Origin: Croceicoccus estronivorus
GTDB lineage: Bacteria > Pseudomonadota > Alphaproteobacteria > Sphingomonadales > Sphingomonadaceae
Reading direction: 5' to 3'
Assembly: GCF_001625325.1 (NCBI RefSeq)
Contig: NZ_JRQQ01000015.1
Location: 1 to 56,741 of the forward strand
Length of the DNA: 56,741 bases
Both the position numbers and the translations under genes were made by a program. A model generated the notes under the pieces. It was not told the DNA's origin. It searched no databases and saw nothing but the letters and a program-made list of their open reading frames with translations. Shown here piece after piece: positions 34,057 to 43,401 of the stretch; the first letter of the stretch is position 1; every line of letters starts with the position of its first letter.

Positions 34057-35189
34057 AACTGCCCCGTGTACGGTTCAGCGGGCGTCGGCTTCTGGCGCTG
34101 GTCGTCAAGGAATTCTGGCAGATCGTGCGGGATCCATCGACTTTCCTGATCGCATTCGTGCTGCCGATGATTCTGCTGTTCCTGTTCGGTTTCGCAATAT
34201 CGCTGGACAGTTACGGCACCCGAGTGGGGCTGGTGGTCCAGGATTCAAGTGCCCCTGCCATGCGGCTCGCCCAGGCCTATCAGCATTCGCCCTATTTCGA
34301 GGTGACCACTTCCCGCAGCGTGGAACCGTTGCGCAAGGGTATGATAGATGGCGATCTGCGCGGCATTATCGTCATCCCGGCGGATTTTGGTGATGGCGTC
34401 GCACGTATGCAGCCCCCGCCGATCCAGATCATTACCGATGGGTCGCAACCGAATACCGCGCAATTCGTTGCCGCCCATGCCGAAGGCGTGCGGTCTCAAT
34501 GGGCGACGATCGAGAATGCGGAGCGCGGGGTTTCCATCTCCGCGCCGGTCGATGTTTCGGCCCGCTTCTGGTTCAATCCGGAGCTCAACAGCCGGTATTT
34601 CCTCGTCCCCGGTTCCATCGCCAATGTCATGACGATGATCGGCACTTTGCTGACAGCGATGGTGGTCGCGCGCGAATGGGAACGCGGCACCATGGAGGCG
34701 ATGATGGCCACGCCGATCAGCATGGGCGAGTTCATCGCGAGCAAGCTGTTGCCCTATTTCGTCCTTGCGCAATTTTCGATGACGATGTGCGCACTGGCGA
34801 GTGTATTCGTCTTCGGGGTGCCGTTCCGTGGGTCGGTGCTGACGCTGTTCGCGATTTCCACTGCGTTTCTCATGCCCGCGCTGGGTCTGGGGCTGTTCAT
34901 TTCCGCGGCCACCAAAAACCAGTTCGTCGCGAGCCAGCTTGCGCTAATTACGGCATTTCTGCCGACAATCATGCTGTCGGGCTTCGTGTTCGAAATCCAG
35001 TCGATGCCGGTCCCGATCCAGTTGCTGACGCACGTCGTTCCGGCGCGCTATCTCATTCCCGCCCTGGAAACGGTGTTCCTTGCCGGAGATCAATGGGGCC
35101 TGATCCTGCCTAATATCGGCATGATGCTGTTGTTCGGCGCGATCTTTTTCTTTCTGGCATTCCGTTTCACCAAACGGAGCCTCGACTGA
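34053..35189 (+). CDS. ybhS: ABC-2 type permease, YbhS-like
   Basis: This 378-residue protein has one N-terminal helix (IAFVLPMILLFLFGFAISL, about residues 32-50), a large periplasmic domain to about residue 180, and five or six helices to the end. It contains MVVAREWERGTMEAMMATP, the amphipathic coupling motif of ABC-2 permeases. It pairs with the next gene to form the membrane channel driven by the duplicated ATPase. Starts and stops overlap on both sides (ATGA before, TGATG after). Comparison with E. coli order suggests YbhS. Confidence 0.9.
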   Translation: MKLPRVRFSGRRLLALVVKEFWQIVRDPSTFLIAFVLPMILLFLFGFAISLDSYGTRVGLVVQDSSAPAMRLAQAYQHSPYFEVTTSRSVEPLRKGMIDGDLRGIIVIPADFGDGVARMQPPPIQIITDGSQPNTAQFVAAHAEGVRSQWATIENAERGVSISAPVDVSARFWFNPELNSRYFLVPGSIANVMTMIGTLLTAMVVAREWERGTMEAMMATPISMGEFIASKLLPYFVLAQFSMTMCALASVFVFGVPFRGSVLTLFAISTAFLMPALGLGLFISAATKNQFVASQLALITAFLPTIMLSGFVFEIQSMPVPIQLLTHVVPARYLIPALETVFLAGDQWGLILPNIGMMLLFGAIFFFLAFRFTKRSLD

Positions 35190-36292
35190 TGCAGCGCATC
35201 TGGGCGATGATCGTGAAAGAGATGTGGGCCGTTCTGCGCGACCCCAAGGCCAGACTGGTGCTGGTCGCTCCGCCGCTCATCCAGCTGTTTATTTTCGCTT
35301 ATGCAACCACGCTGGACGTCAAGCATGTCGACATCGGCCTGCTTGACCGCAGCTCGGGCGCGCATTCGTCCGAACTGGTTTCGCGGATCGCCGGAAGTCC
35401 CTATTTCCGGCATATCGTTCCGTTCGAAAACTTCGGGCAATTGCGCAAGGCAATCGACCTGCAGAAAGTTCACGCCGCGCTTGTCATTGACGAGGATTTC
35501 GATGCCCGCCTCGCGCGGGGGGAACCGGCGACACTTGGTCTGGTGCTCGATGGGCGGCGTTCCAACGCGTCGCAGATCGTCAATGGCTATGTGTCCCGGA
35601 TCGCGGGAGAGATGGGCTTGGAACTGTTGCCGCCGCGCATGCAGGCTGCGGCAGGGGGCAGTACGGTGACCAACTGGTTCAACCCGACGCTCAGCTATTT
35701 CTGGTTTACGCTGCCATCGCTCGTCGCGCTTATCACATCGGTTTCGGGTCTGGCCGTCACATCGCAAAGCGTGGCGCGCGAGAGGGAACTGGGCACGTTC
35801 GATCAGCTGATGGTCTCGCCGCTGCGGGTCCATGAGATCCTGATCGGCAAGATGGTTCCGCCCCTCATCATCGGCATGTTGAACGGCAGCATCTACCTGA
35901 TCGTGGCGCCTGTGTTCTTTGGTGTGCCGTTCACAGGATCGGTCCTGCTCTTCTTCCCTGCGCTGTTCATGTACATGCTCACCGTTATCGGCATCGGCAT
36001 GTTCATTTCCGCGCTGTCGCAAACGCAGCAGCAGGCCTTCCTCGGCATGTTCCTCGCGGCCGTGCCGCTTATCATCCTGTCCGGCTACGCCACGCCGATC
36101 GACAACATGCCCGGATGGCTGCAGATCGTCACATATGCCGATCCGGCGCGATACTTCATCGTCATTGTGCAGGGCCTGTTCCTCAAGGCCATGCCCGCTT
36201 CGGTCGTCTTCTCCCAGCTATGGCCCCTGTTCGTGATCGCCTGCATCACATTGAGTGCGGCAGCCTGGCTGTTCCGTGCCCGAATGGAATGA
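35189..36292 (+). CDS. ybhR: ABC-2 type permease, YbhR-like
   Basis: The 367-residue protein shares the layout of the preceding permease: an N-terminal helix, a periplasmic domain, and a C-terminal six-helix block with VARERELGTFDQLMVSPLRVHEI as the coupling motif. The two are clearly related paralogues and would form a heterodimer. Its start overlaps the previous stop by one base, and its stop overlaps the channel gene start (ATGA). The export substrate is unknown; E. coli relatives are linked to resistance to some antibiotics and to cation export. Confidence 0.9.
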   Translation: MQRIWAMIVKEMWAVLRDPKARLVLVAPPLIQLFIFAYATTLDVKHVDIGLLDRSSGAHSSELVSRIAGSPYFRHIVPFENFGQLRKAIDLQKVHAALVIDEDFDARLARGEPATLGLVLDGRRSNASQIVNGYVSRIAGEMGLELLPPRMQAAAGGSTVTNWFNPTLSYFWFTLPSLVALITSVSGLAVTSQSVARERELGTFDQLMVSPLRVHEILIGKMVPPLIIGMLNGSIYLIVAPVFFGVPFTGSVLLFFPALFMYMLTVIGIGMFISALSQTQQQAFLGMFLAAVPLIILSGYATPIDNMPGWLQIVTYADPARYFIVIVQGLFLKAMPASVVFSQLWPLFVIACITLSAAAWLFRARME

Positions 36293-37713
36293 GCATCATG
36301 TCCAAACCCTCTCCCTCCCTTCTGCTGATTGCTGCGCCCGTCACGCTGCTTGCCGGCTGTGCTGTCGGCCCTGACTACAAGCCGCCTCACACCGCAGCGG
36401 TTGAAGCTGCAGGGAACGACTGGGTGGAGGGGGAGACCGGGGGAACGGTCGATCGGGAATGGTGGAAACGGTTTGACGATCCGGTGATGGCCGCGCTGGT
36501 GGAAAAGGCCATGACCGACGCGCCCGACAGCCGCGAGGCCGAAGCGCGTCTGGCCGAAGCCCGTGCCCAGCGCGATGCGATCTTCGGGGGAAGGTTTCCG
36601 GCGGTCGAGGCCAGGGGCAGTGCGACTGACAACACACTGAGCGAAAACGGGCAGTTGCCGATCAAGCAGTTTCCGGGGTTTGATCGCAACTTCAACCTGT
36701 TTGACGTTGGCTTCGACGCGAGTTGGGAACTCGATTTCTGGGGCAGGCGTACCCGGCAGCTCCAGGGCGCGAGCGCTCGGGTGGAAGCGGCGGAAGATGG
36801 CAAGCACGAGGTATTGTTGAACCTCGCGGCAGAAACTGCCCGCGCCTATATCGAGTTGCGGGCTGCTCAGGCGGCTCTCGCCACGGCAGAGAGTACTGCG
36901 GATTCCGCGGCGGAATTGTCGCATCTGACGAGTTTGCGCTTTGCTGCAGGAGATGCGAGCCGGGTGGATGCCAATCGGGCCCAGGCCGATGCTCGCGATG
37001 CTTCGGCGGCGCTTGCCGTCGCCCAGGCAACGCTGGCGGCCAACCGCTATCGTCTGGGCGTGCTGGTCGGCGTTGCGCCGGAACAGGTCGATGGATTGTT
37101 GGGCGATGTGCGGCCCATTCCCGCTGCGCCACCGTCAATTCTCACTGGTGTGCGATCCGAGTTGTTGGAACGGCGGCCCGATGTCCGCGTGGCGGAACGT
37201 CAGCTGGCTGCGGCAACCGCCGATATCGGCGTGGCTACTGCCGATCTGTTCCCACGCTTCTCGTTGCTTGGTTCGTTTGGACAGCAGGCGCGCGATACCG
37301 CCGATCTGTTTTCGTCAGACAGCTTCCGCATGGCGGTGGGGCCGCAGTTTTCCTGGCCGATTTTTGCAGGAGGCGCGCTCAGGGCACAATTGAGGGCGGC
37401 AGACGCGCGGGGGCAGGCTGCGGCTGCGCGATACGACAAGGCCGTGCTGGGGGCGCTGGCGGATAGCGAGACGGCGATCAACCGCTTCCTCAACAGCGGG
37501 CATGCGCTGGCACAGGCTGAAACTGCGTTGGAGAAGCAGGAGAATACCTTCCACCTGGTCGAGCTGATGCTGTCACGCGGGGAAGTCGACCGTCTGTCTC
37601 TGGCTCAGGCGCGGATCGCGTTGAACCAGTCGGAAACGAATGCACGAGAGGCTAGATCCGCCCATGCCAGCGCGGCAGTGGCATTGTTCAAATCACTTGG
37701 CGGCGGCTGGTAG
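36289..37713 (+). CDS. Outer-membrane efflux lipoprotein, NodT/OprM family
   Basis: The 474-residue protein has a lipoprotein signal LLLIAAPVTLLAGC with the lipidated cysteine near residue 23, followed by AVGPDYKPP, the standard start of NodT-type channels. Two repeats of long helical hairpins and paired strands follow, each with LR.AQAALA-type and ERRPDVRVAERQLAAA motifs. It would complete a tripartite exporter with the Ybh-like proteins encoded upstream; in E. coli the ybh operon has no such channel gene. I use the ATG overlapping the ybhR stop. The ATG three codons later (36298), nine bases after GGA, is almost as likely. Confidence 0.92.
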   Translation: MSIMSKPSPSLLLIAAPVTLLAGCAVGPDYKPPHTAAVEAAGNDWVEGETGGTVDREWWKRFDDPVMAALVEKAMTDAPDSREAEARLAEARAQRDAIFGGRFPAVEARGSATDNTLSENGQLPIKQFPGFDRNFNLFDVGFDASWELDFWGRRTRQLQGASARVEAAEDGKHEVLLNLAAETARAYIELRAAQAALATAESTADSAAELSHLTSLRFAAGDASRVDANRAQADARDASAALAVAQATLAANRYRLGVLVGVAPEQVDGLLGDVRPIPAAPPSILTGVRSELLERRPDVRVAERQLAAATADIGVATADLFPRFSLLGSFGQQARDTADLFSSDSFRMAVGPQFSWPIFAGGALRAQLRAADARGQAAAARYDKAVLGALADSETAINRFLNSGHALAQAETALEKQENTFHLVELMLSRGEVDRLSLAQARIALNQSETNAREARSAHASAAVALFKSLGGGW

Positions 37714-37802
37714 GTGTTCCGTTCCGTTTCGGCAGCGGTGATCGCCAACTGCCGGCCGTATTGCGGATCACCTTGGCGAAAGACGGCCTTCATCCAGACC
37801 GG

Positions 37803-38576
37803 TCAGGCGACAATGTGAAATCCATGATCGGCGAAGACGGTCGATCCAGTCATCGGTGCAGCCGCGCCGCTGGCCAGAAAGGCCGAGATTCGGCCGACCT
37901 GCTCGATGCTGACCAATTTGTGGGCCGGGGTGGCTTCCTGCACGTGGTCGAGGATGGCATCGAAATGTTCGATACCCGACGCTGCGCGGGTCTGGACCGG
38001 CCCGGACGAAAGCGCGTGGACTGAAATCCCGCGTTCGGCAAGGTCGGCAGCGAGAGTGCGAACCGTGGCCTCCAGCGCGGCCTTGACCGGCCCCATCAGA
38101 TTATAGTGTCCGACCACATGCTCGGCTCCGTAATAGGTCACCGCCTGCATGTTCCCGCCATCCGGCATCAGCGGGAGTGCGAGCCTGGCCATGCGGATGA
38201 AGGAATGGCACGATACATCCATGGCCATGGCAAAGCCTTCGGCAGAGCAATCGACCAGGCCGTTATGCAGATCGTCGCGCGGGGCGAAAGCGATGGAATG
38301 GAGCAGGAAATCAAGCTTGCCCCATTGCCGGGCGATGGTTTCGAACACCGATTCCAGTTCCCCCGCGTTACGCACGTCGCAGGGCAGGATGATCGGTGCC
38401 TCCAGCCCTTCGGCAAGGGGGCGTACGTAGGGTTCTGCGTGATCGTTGAGGTAAGTTACCGCCAGCTCGGCTCCGGCATCGCGAAAGGCGCTTGCACAGC
38501 CATAGGCAAGGGAATGCTCGTTCGCGATCCCGACCACGAGGCCGCGCTTTCCGGCGAGACCAGCAACAGGCGCCAT
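37803..38576 (-). CDS. fabI: Enoyl-[acyl-carrier-protein] reductase (NADH), FabI type
   Basis: This 257-residue SDR-like protein has the FabI cofactor motif GLVVGIANEHSLAYG, the SIAFAPR segment, TYYGAEHVV and the active-site Y-x6-K in HYNLMGPVK. It would reduce enoyl-ACP or enoyl-CoA with NADH. It is the last gene of a minus-strand operon with a PHA synthase, a MaoC-phosphotransacylase and an acetate kinase. It may therefore act in acyl-CoA/PHA metabolism instead of being the main fatty-acid synthesis enzyme, which is usually encoded elsewhere. GGAGG precedes the ATG. The stop lies 14 codon-poor bases from nothing notable downstream. Confidence 0.9.
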   Translation of the reverse strand: MAPVAGLAGKRGLVVGIANEHSLAYGCASAFRDAGAELAVTYLNDHAEPYVRPLAEGLEAPIILPCDVRNAGELESVFETIARQWGKLDFLLHSIAFAPRDDLHNGLVDCSAEGFAMAMDVSCHSFIRMARLALPLMPDGGNMQAVTYYGAEHVVGHYNLMGPVKAALEATVRTLAADLAERGISVHALSSGPVQTRAASGIEHFDAILDHVQEATPAHKLVSIEQVGRISAFLASGAAAPMTGSTVFADHGFHIVA

Positions 38577-38590
38577 CGTAATCCTCCGTT

Positions 38591-39793
38591 TCAGTTAAGG
38601 CAGGGAGCAGGTATCCGGCAGGTGGAAAAGGCTTCGTCTGCAATCACCTGCTCTTCATCCGTCGGAATGACGAGCACGGCGACTTTGCTGGATGGGGCAT
38701 GGATACGCGTGGCATTTGCCATATTGGCCGCCTCGTCCAACTCTACGCCCAACCAGGCGAGATGGCGGCATACGGCTGCACGAACCGGGGGCTGGTGTTC
38801 CCCGATACCGGCTGTGAAAATCACTGCATCCAACCCACCGATCGTCGTGGCGAGAGCCGTAGTCTGCCGTGCCACCTGCAGCGCGAAATAGGCCACCGCA
38901 TGGTGTGCGGCAGGCGCACCGCTTTCCAGAAGATCGCGGCAATCGGCGCTGATCCCTGATAGGCCGAGCAGGCCGGAGCGGTGATAAAGCATATCCTCCA
39001 CATCGCCGAGCGGCATCTGACGCTGCTTGAGCAAATGAAGGATCACACCGGGGTCGAGCGCGCCGCACCGCGTGGCCATCGGTAGGCCATCGATTGTCGA
39101 AAAGCCCATCGAACTGTCGCGGCTCTTGCCGCCTTCCATGCCGCACAGGCTCGCACCGCTGCCCAGATGCGCCGCAACGACCCGGCCTTGGGCGAGCGTG
39201 GGTTCCAGCTCGGCGAGACGGTTGGCGATGTATTTGTAGGACAGGCCATGAAAGCCATAGCGTTTCACCCCGTCGTCGAACAATTCGGCGGGAATGGCGA
39301 AATGACGGACCAGATCGGACTGGCTGCGATGGAAAGCGGTATCGAACGAGGCCGTCTGCACCAGTTCCGGGCGTAAATGGCGCAGCGCATGGACAAGCTG
39401 AAGGTTATGCGGCTGGTGCAGCGGGGCCAGCGGGACGAGTGCCTCCATTGCCAGGAGATTTTCATCGTCTATCCGGACAGGGCCGGAAAACCTGTCACCG
39501 CCATGGACCACGCGGTGACCCACCGCCAGCAGACCGTCGAGAGGAAAGTGTTCGCCAAGGCAGGAGAGCACTTCCTCGATCACTTCGTGGAGGTCGTCAG
39601 TCAGCGGTGCGTTGAGAGCGATGTCGTCGATCACTGCGCCTTCGCGCATGTGGAGCATCAGAGGTTCGCGTCGCAAGTCGACAATCCCCCCGCCGATATG
39701 CACCGGTGAACCCGATGCGCAGTCGAACAGCCCATATTTGATGGTCGACGAACCGGCGTTGAAAGTAAGGACCAGCTGCTCCTTGCCTGTCAT
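38591..39793 (-). CDS. ackA: Acetate/propionate kinase
   Basis: The 400-residue kinase has the phosphate-1 motif LTFNAGSSTIKYGLFD, GHRVVHGG, the catalytic SFDTAFHRSQ, HLGSGASLCG and FTAGIGEHQPPVR. It interconverts acyl phosphate plus ADP with acid plus ATP. Paired with the upstream phosphotransacylase, it can conserve energy from short acyl-CoA or feed acids into it. The ATG overlaps the Pta stop by four bases, and fabI starts 14 bases after its stop. The chain length preferred cannot be told from sequence. Confidence 0.95.
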   Translation of the reverse strand: MTGKEQLVLTFNAGSSTIKYGLFDCASGSPVHIGGGIVDLRREPLMLHMREGAVIDDIALNAPLTDDLHEVIEEVLSCLGEHFPLDGLLAVGHRVVHGGDRFSGPVRIDDENLLAMEALVPLAPLHQPHNLQLVHALRHLRPELVQTASFDTAFHRSQSDLVRHFAIPAELFDDGVKRYGFHGLSYKYIANRLAELEPTLAQGRVVAAHLGSGASLCGMEGGKSRDSSMGFSTIDGLPMATRCGALDPGVILHLLKQRQMPLGDVEDMLYHRSGLLGLSGISADCRDLLESGAPAAHHAVAYFALQVARQTTALATTIGGLDAVIFTAGIGEHQPPVRAAVCRHLAWLGVELDEAANMANATRIHAPSSKVAVLVIPTDEEQVIADEAFSTCRIPAPCLN

Positions 39794-41199
39794 GCGGCAA
39801 CCTCATTCGAACGGAGAGCGGCAAGCTTTGCCAGAGCGACCGAGGCCAGCCGGACTTTCAGGGAGTCTGCCCGGCTGGTGAGAATGATCGGCACGCGTGC
39901 ACCAAGCACCAGCCCCGCCGCATCTGCGCCAGCGAGATAGATCAATTGCTTGGCCAGCATATTGCCGGCTTCGAGATTCGGGACGAGCAGGATGTCGGGA
40001 TGCCCGGCGACGGGCGAATTGATTTCCTTGATCCGCGCGGCGTCGAGACTGATGGCATTGTCGAAGGCCAGTGGGCCATCCACCCGCGCGCCCTTGATTT
40101 GCCCGCGCATCGCCATGACGGTCAAAGCCGATGCGTCGAGCGTGGCTGGCATGGCCGGATTGACTGTCTCCACTGCCGCGAGAATGGCGACGAAAGGATC
40201 GGGGACGCCCAGCACATGCAGCAGATCAATGGCGTTCTGACAAATGTCGCGCTTCTGATCCAGCGTAGGGGCAATGTTGATTGCAGCGTCCGTGATCGTC
40301 AGCGGCTTGTGATAAGACGGTACGTCGAGCACATACACATGGCTGATCCGCCGATCTGTGCGCAGGCCCGATGTCAACGCGACCACCGCGCCCAGCAGTT
40401 CATCGGTATGCAGGCTACCCTTCATCAGGGCGGCCACTTCGCCCGCCGTGGCCAATTCCACCGCTCGTGCGGCGGCGGCGTGGCTGTGCTCGGTCGGCTC
40501 GATGCGAATGCCTTCCAGCGACAGCGCGGCCTTGTTGGCAGCGGCTTCGATCTTGTCGCGCGGTCCGACCAGAACGGGTTCGATCAGCCCCTCATCGCGG
40601 GCTTCGATGGCTGACTGGATCGCTTCCACATTGCAGGGATGGACAATGGCGGTGGGCATGGGCGGCAGCGCACGCGCTTGTTCCAGAAACGGTTTGAAGC
40701 GGTCGACCTCGCGGATGGTGACTTCGGGCACCGGCATCCGGGGGAGCGAGAGCTTTTCCTTGGGGGCAATGACCGTGGCAGTGCCGGAAAGGACTTTGTC
40801 ACCTTGCTGGTTGGTGCAGACGGTATCGAACAGCACGATGTGCTTTTCGTCCCGCTTTTCCGTGACCGTTACAGTGGCGGTGATCGTGTCCCCTGGAGCG
40901 ACCGGGCGCAGAAAGCGGAGATCCTGGCCGAGGTAAATCGTTCCCGGCCCCGGCAACTGCGTACCCAGCAGAGTGGAGATCAGCGCGGCTGTCCACATGC
41001 CATGGACGATGACATGGCCGAAGATGTCGCTTGCGGCATATTGCGCGTCCAGATGGGCCGGGTTCACGTCGCCTGAAACGGCGGCGAACAGCTTGATATC
41101 GTCGGGTGTAACGAGGCGAACCAGTGAGGCCGCATCCCCGATTGCCAATTCGTCGAAAGTGCGGCTCACCAGTGGCGCCGCGGCCGATTTCATCATCAT
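39790..41199 (-). CDS. Fused MaoC enoyl-CoA hydratase and phosphate acyltransferase
   Basis: The 469-residue protein has two parts. Residues about 10-150 form a MaoC hot-dog domain with the hydratase motif SGDVNPAHLDAQYA and GHVIVHGMW. Residues about 165-465 form a phosphate acetyl/butyryltransferase with VHPCNVEAIQSAIEARD and LLVPNLEAGNMLAKQLIYLAGAD. The fusion could hydrate enoyl-CoA to (R)-3-hydroxyacyl-CoA for PHA synthesis and transfer acyl groups to phosphate for the adjacent kinase. This fusion is known in alphaproteobacteria. Its start overlaps the PHA synthase stop, and its stop overlaps ackA. Confidence 0.92.
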   Translation of the reverse strand: MMMKSAAAPLVSRTFDELAIGDAASLVRLVTPDDIKLFAAVSGDVNPAHLDAQYAASDIFGHVIVHGMWTAALISTLLGTQLPGPGTIYLGQDLRFLRPVAPGDTITATVTVTEKRDEKHIVLFDTVCTNQQGDKVLSGTATVIAPKEKLSLPRMPVPEVTIREVDRFKPFLEQARALPPMPTAIVHPCNVEAIQSAIEARDEGLIEPVLVGPRDKIEAAANKAALSLEGIRIEPTEHSHAAAARAVELATAGEVAALMKGSLHTDELLGAVVALTSGLRTDRRISHVYVLDVPSYHKPLTITDAAINIAPTLDQKRDICQNAIDLLHVLGVPDPFVAILAAVETVNPAMPATLDASALTVMAMRGQIKGARVDGPLAFDNAISLDAARIKEINSPVAGHPDILLVPNLEAGNMLAKQLIYLAGADAAGLVLGARVPIILTSRADSLKVRLASVALAKLAALRSNEVAA

Positions 41200-43028
41200 G
41201 ATTGCAACACGTATTTCCCTGGGGCGTTGGTCAGTTCGTCAGAATCGCTGCCGGGCAGGCCCATCGGTGGCGGGGCGACCCGGTCGGGCACGGAATGGCC
41301 AGCCAGCCAATCATCCCAGGCGAGCCACCACGACCCTTCGCGCTGTTCCGCAGTGGGGATCCATTCATCGGCTGAGAGGCAGACTCCCTCCGGAGTGTAC
41401 GTCGCGATGCGGTAATGGCGGTGCGGGTGTCCGGGTTCGCTGACGATGCCGGCGTTATGGCCGCCGCTGGCGAGCAGGAAGGTGACTTCGGTGTTCGCCA
41501 GATAGTGGATCTTGTAAACGGAGTGCCATGGCGCGACATGGTCGCGTTCCGTACCGACGGCGAAGATCGGTGCCTCGATATTATTGAGGCTGACGGGGTG
41601 TCCGTCGACCACATAGCGACCGGCGGCCAGATCGTTGCGCAGGAACATGCTGCGCAGGTATTCCGAATGCATTCGGTACGGCATGCGGGTGGCGTCGGCA
41701 TTCCACGCCATCAGGTCGATCATCGGGCTGCGTTCGCCCATCAGGTATTCGTGAACCAGCCGCGACCAGATGAGATCGTTCGACCGCAGGATCTGGAAGG
41801 CGCCCGCCATCTGCGAAGCGTCGAGCAATCCGCGTTTCCACATCATTGCTTCCAGCAGGGACACCTGACTTTCGTTGACGAACAGCTCCAGTTCACCGGG
41901 CTCGGTGAAATCGGTCTGCGCGGCAAACAGGGTCATTGTTTTCAGGCGGTCGTCGCCGAATTCGGCCATCGCCGCCGCTGTCAGAGAAAGCAGGGTGCCG
42001 CCCAGGCAATAACCGGCGGCATGCACTTTGGTATCCGGAACGATCTGGGAAATTGCATCCAGCGCCGCCATCGGTCCGTATAGCCGGTAATCGTCGAGCG
42101 AAACGTTGCGGTCCTCCGCCGTCACGTTGCGCCATGAAATGCAGAACACCGTATGCCCGCGATCGACGAGGAACTTCACCAGAGAATTTTCGGGTGAAAG
42201 ATCCAGAATGTAATATTTCATGATCCAGGCAGGGACGATCAGGATCGGTTCGGCGGCGACCTTGTCCGTGGCAGGCGCGTACTGGATCAGTTCGATCAGG
42301 TGGTTGCTGTAAACGACCTTGCCGGGGGTGACGGCGACTTCCTTGCCCACGGCGAACTCTTCCGTTCCCGCCGGGGGGCGATGTGCGGCAAGGCGGCCTG
42401 CATCGTCGATCCAGTTGAGCATTCCGGTCAGGAAATTGAGGCCCCGGGTTTCACGAGCCTTGCGCATGACCTCAGGGTTGGTCAGCGGGAAATTGGAAGG
42501 AGAGAACACATCCAGCCATTGGCGGGCGGAAAACGACACCATCTCCGCATTGCGGGGTTCGACGCCCCGGACGTCCGATGTGGCGCCACGCCACCAGTTT
42601 TCCATGACAAGAAATCCGTCGCGCAGAAACCGATAGGGCATTCCGTCCCATCCTGCGTCGCGGAAGCGGTTGTCCCCGCGTTCAGGCTCGATCGGGGCGG
42701 GCGTACCGGCATCGAGCAGCGCGCTGGCCACGTTTTCCCAATAGCGCACGGATGAACGCCAGGCTTCGAGGCCTAGTTCGGTCCGTTTGCCGGGCATGGC
42801 GGCGAGATGCATCGACCAGTCGGCCATGGCCAGAACGGATGCGACGGAGGAAAGCCCGCCTGTCAGCCGCGCTCCGGTCGCGGCGGCAAAACGGTCGAGA
42901 TTGGCGAAGCCGGCCTCCATCTCGTGTTCCGACGCTCTTGCGCTGGAAGAGGGGGGCGTGCCGGGGGCAGTTGCATCGCCGGTGGATCGGGCGACCGAAC
43001 GGGAAGATACGATGTCATGCACGCGCAC
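41196..43028 (-). CDS. phaC: Class I poly(3-hydroxyalkanoate) synthase-like protein
   Basis: The 610-residue protein has the PhaC N-terminal domain with NFPLTNPEV and an alpha/beta-hydrolase core. The lipase-like box GYCLGG holds the catalytic cysteine near residue 341, WRNVTAEDRN is present, and GTERDHVAPW and SGGHNAG supply the aspartate and histidine. It would polymerise (R)-3-hydroxyacyl-CoA. I start it at GTG 43028, preceded by GGAG; a GTG two codons later is equally possible, and a start near MEAGFANLDRF would give a shorter form. It heads the operon with MaoC-Pta, AckA and FabI. Polymer formation is unproven. Confidence 0.88.
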   Translation of the reverse strand: MRVHDIVSSRSVARSTGDATAPGTPPSSSARASEHEMEAGFANLDRFAAATGARLTGGLSSVASVLAMADWSMHLAAMPGKRTELGLEAWRSSVRYWENVASALLDAGTPAPIEPERGDNRFRDAGWDGMPYRFLRDGFLVMENWWRGATSDVRGVEPRNAEMVSFSARQWLDVFSPSNFPLTNPEVMRKARETRGLNFLTGMLNWIDDAGRLAAHRPPAGTEEFAVGKEVAVTPGKVVYSNHLIELIQYAPATDKVAAEPILIVPAWIMKYYILDLSPENSLVKFLVDRGHTVFCISWRNVTAEDRNVSLDDYRLYGPMAALDAISQIVPDTKVHAAGYCLGGTLLSLTAAAMAEFGDDRLKTMTLFAAQTDFTEPGELELFVNESQVSLLEAMMWKRGLLDASQMAGAFQILRSNDLIWSRLVHEYLMGERSPMIDLMAWNADATRMPYRMHSEYLRSMFLRNDLAAGRYVVDGHPVSLNNIEAPIFAVGTERDHVAPWHSVYKIHYLANTEVTFLLASGGHNAGIVSEPGHPHRHYRIATYTPEGVCLSADEWIPTAEQREGSWWLAWDDWLAGHSVPDRVAPPPMGLPGSDSDELTNAPGKYVLQS

Positions 43029-43401
43029 TGTTCTCCATCGACATGGATCAGGTATCCTCTCGCCAAAGTCGTGAACACAAGCGAGCCGTGCGATTTTTCC
43101 GATCCATGTAGCATGGGATCGGGTGTGATCGCAAAGGCGGGTATGCAATACCACGCAGGCTTGTCAGCCGGCTCATCTGGCCGTGTGGAATGCCCATCAC
43201 GCTTCATGTCCTGTCAGGATACGCTCTCGCGTTCCTTTCGCGACATCCCTATGCGGTCAGTATGAACGAGGTGTTACAGTGGAGCGCTTTTGCCCGGCAT
43301 GGCTTCTGATGCGGCATCAATCACCGATACCTGAAACGGCTGCTTTGTTGCGATCCGCTGCTACGCTGGTAAGGCGGGGGCAATAAGGGGAAACATTTCG
43401 C
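43029..43401. other. Divergent promoter region between phaC and a TetR gene
   Basis: No convincing gene lies in these 373 bases. Short open frames cross it but lack ribosome sites and family features. It contains an imperfect hairpin with arms CCGATCCATG (43099-43108) and CATGGGATCGG (43112-43122), and a small dyad GGTAT-GCA-ATACC (43140-43152), both in the likely phaC promoter or leader. AAGGGGA precedes the TetR ATG. Confidence 0.45.

Noticed and set aside
36115-36288. 58-codon N-terminal extension of the outer-membrane channel
   Set aside because: It would overlap ybhR in another frame and put sequence ahead of a clear lipoprotein signal peptide.
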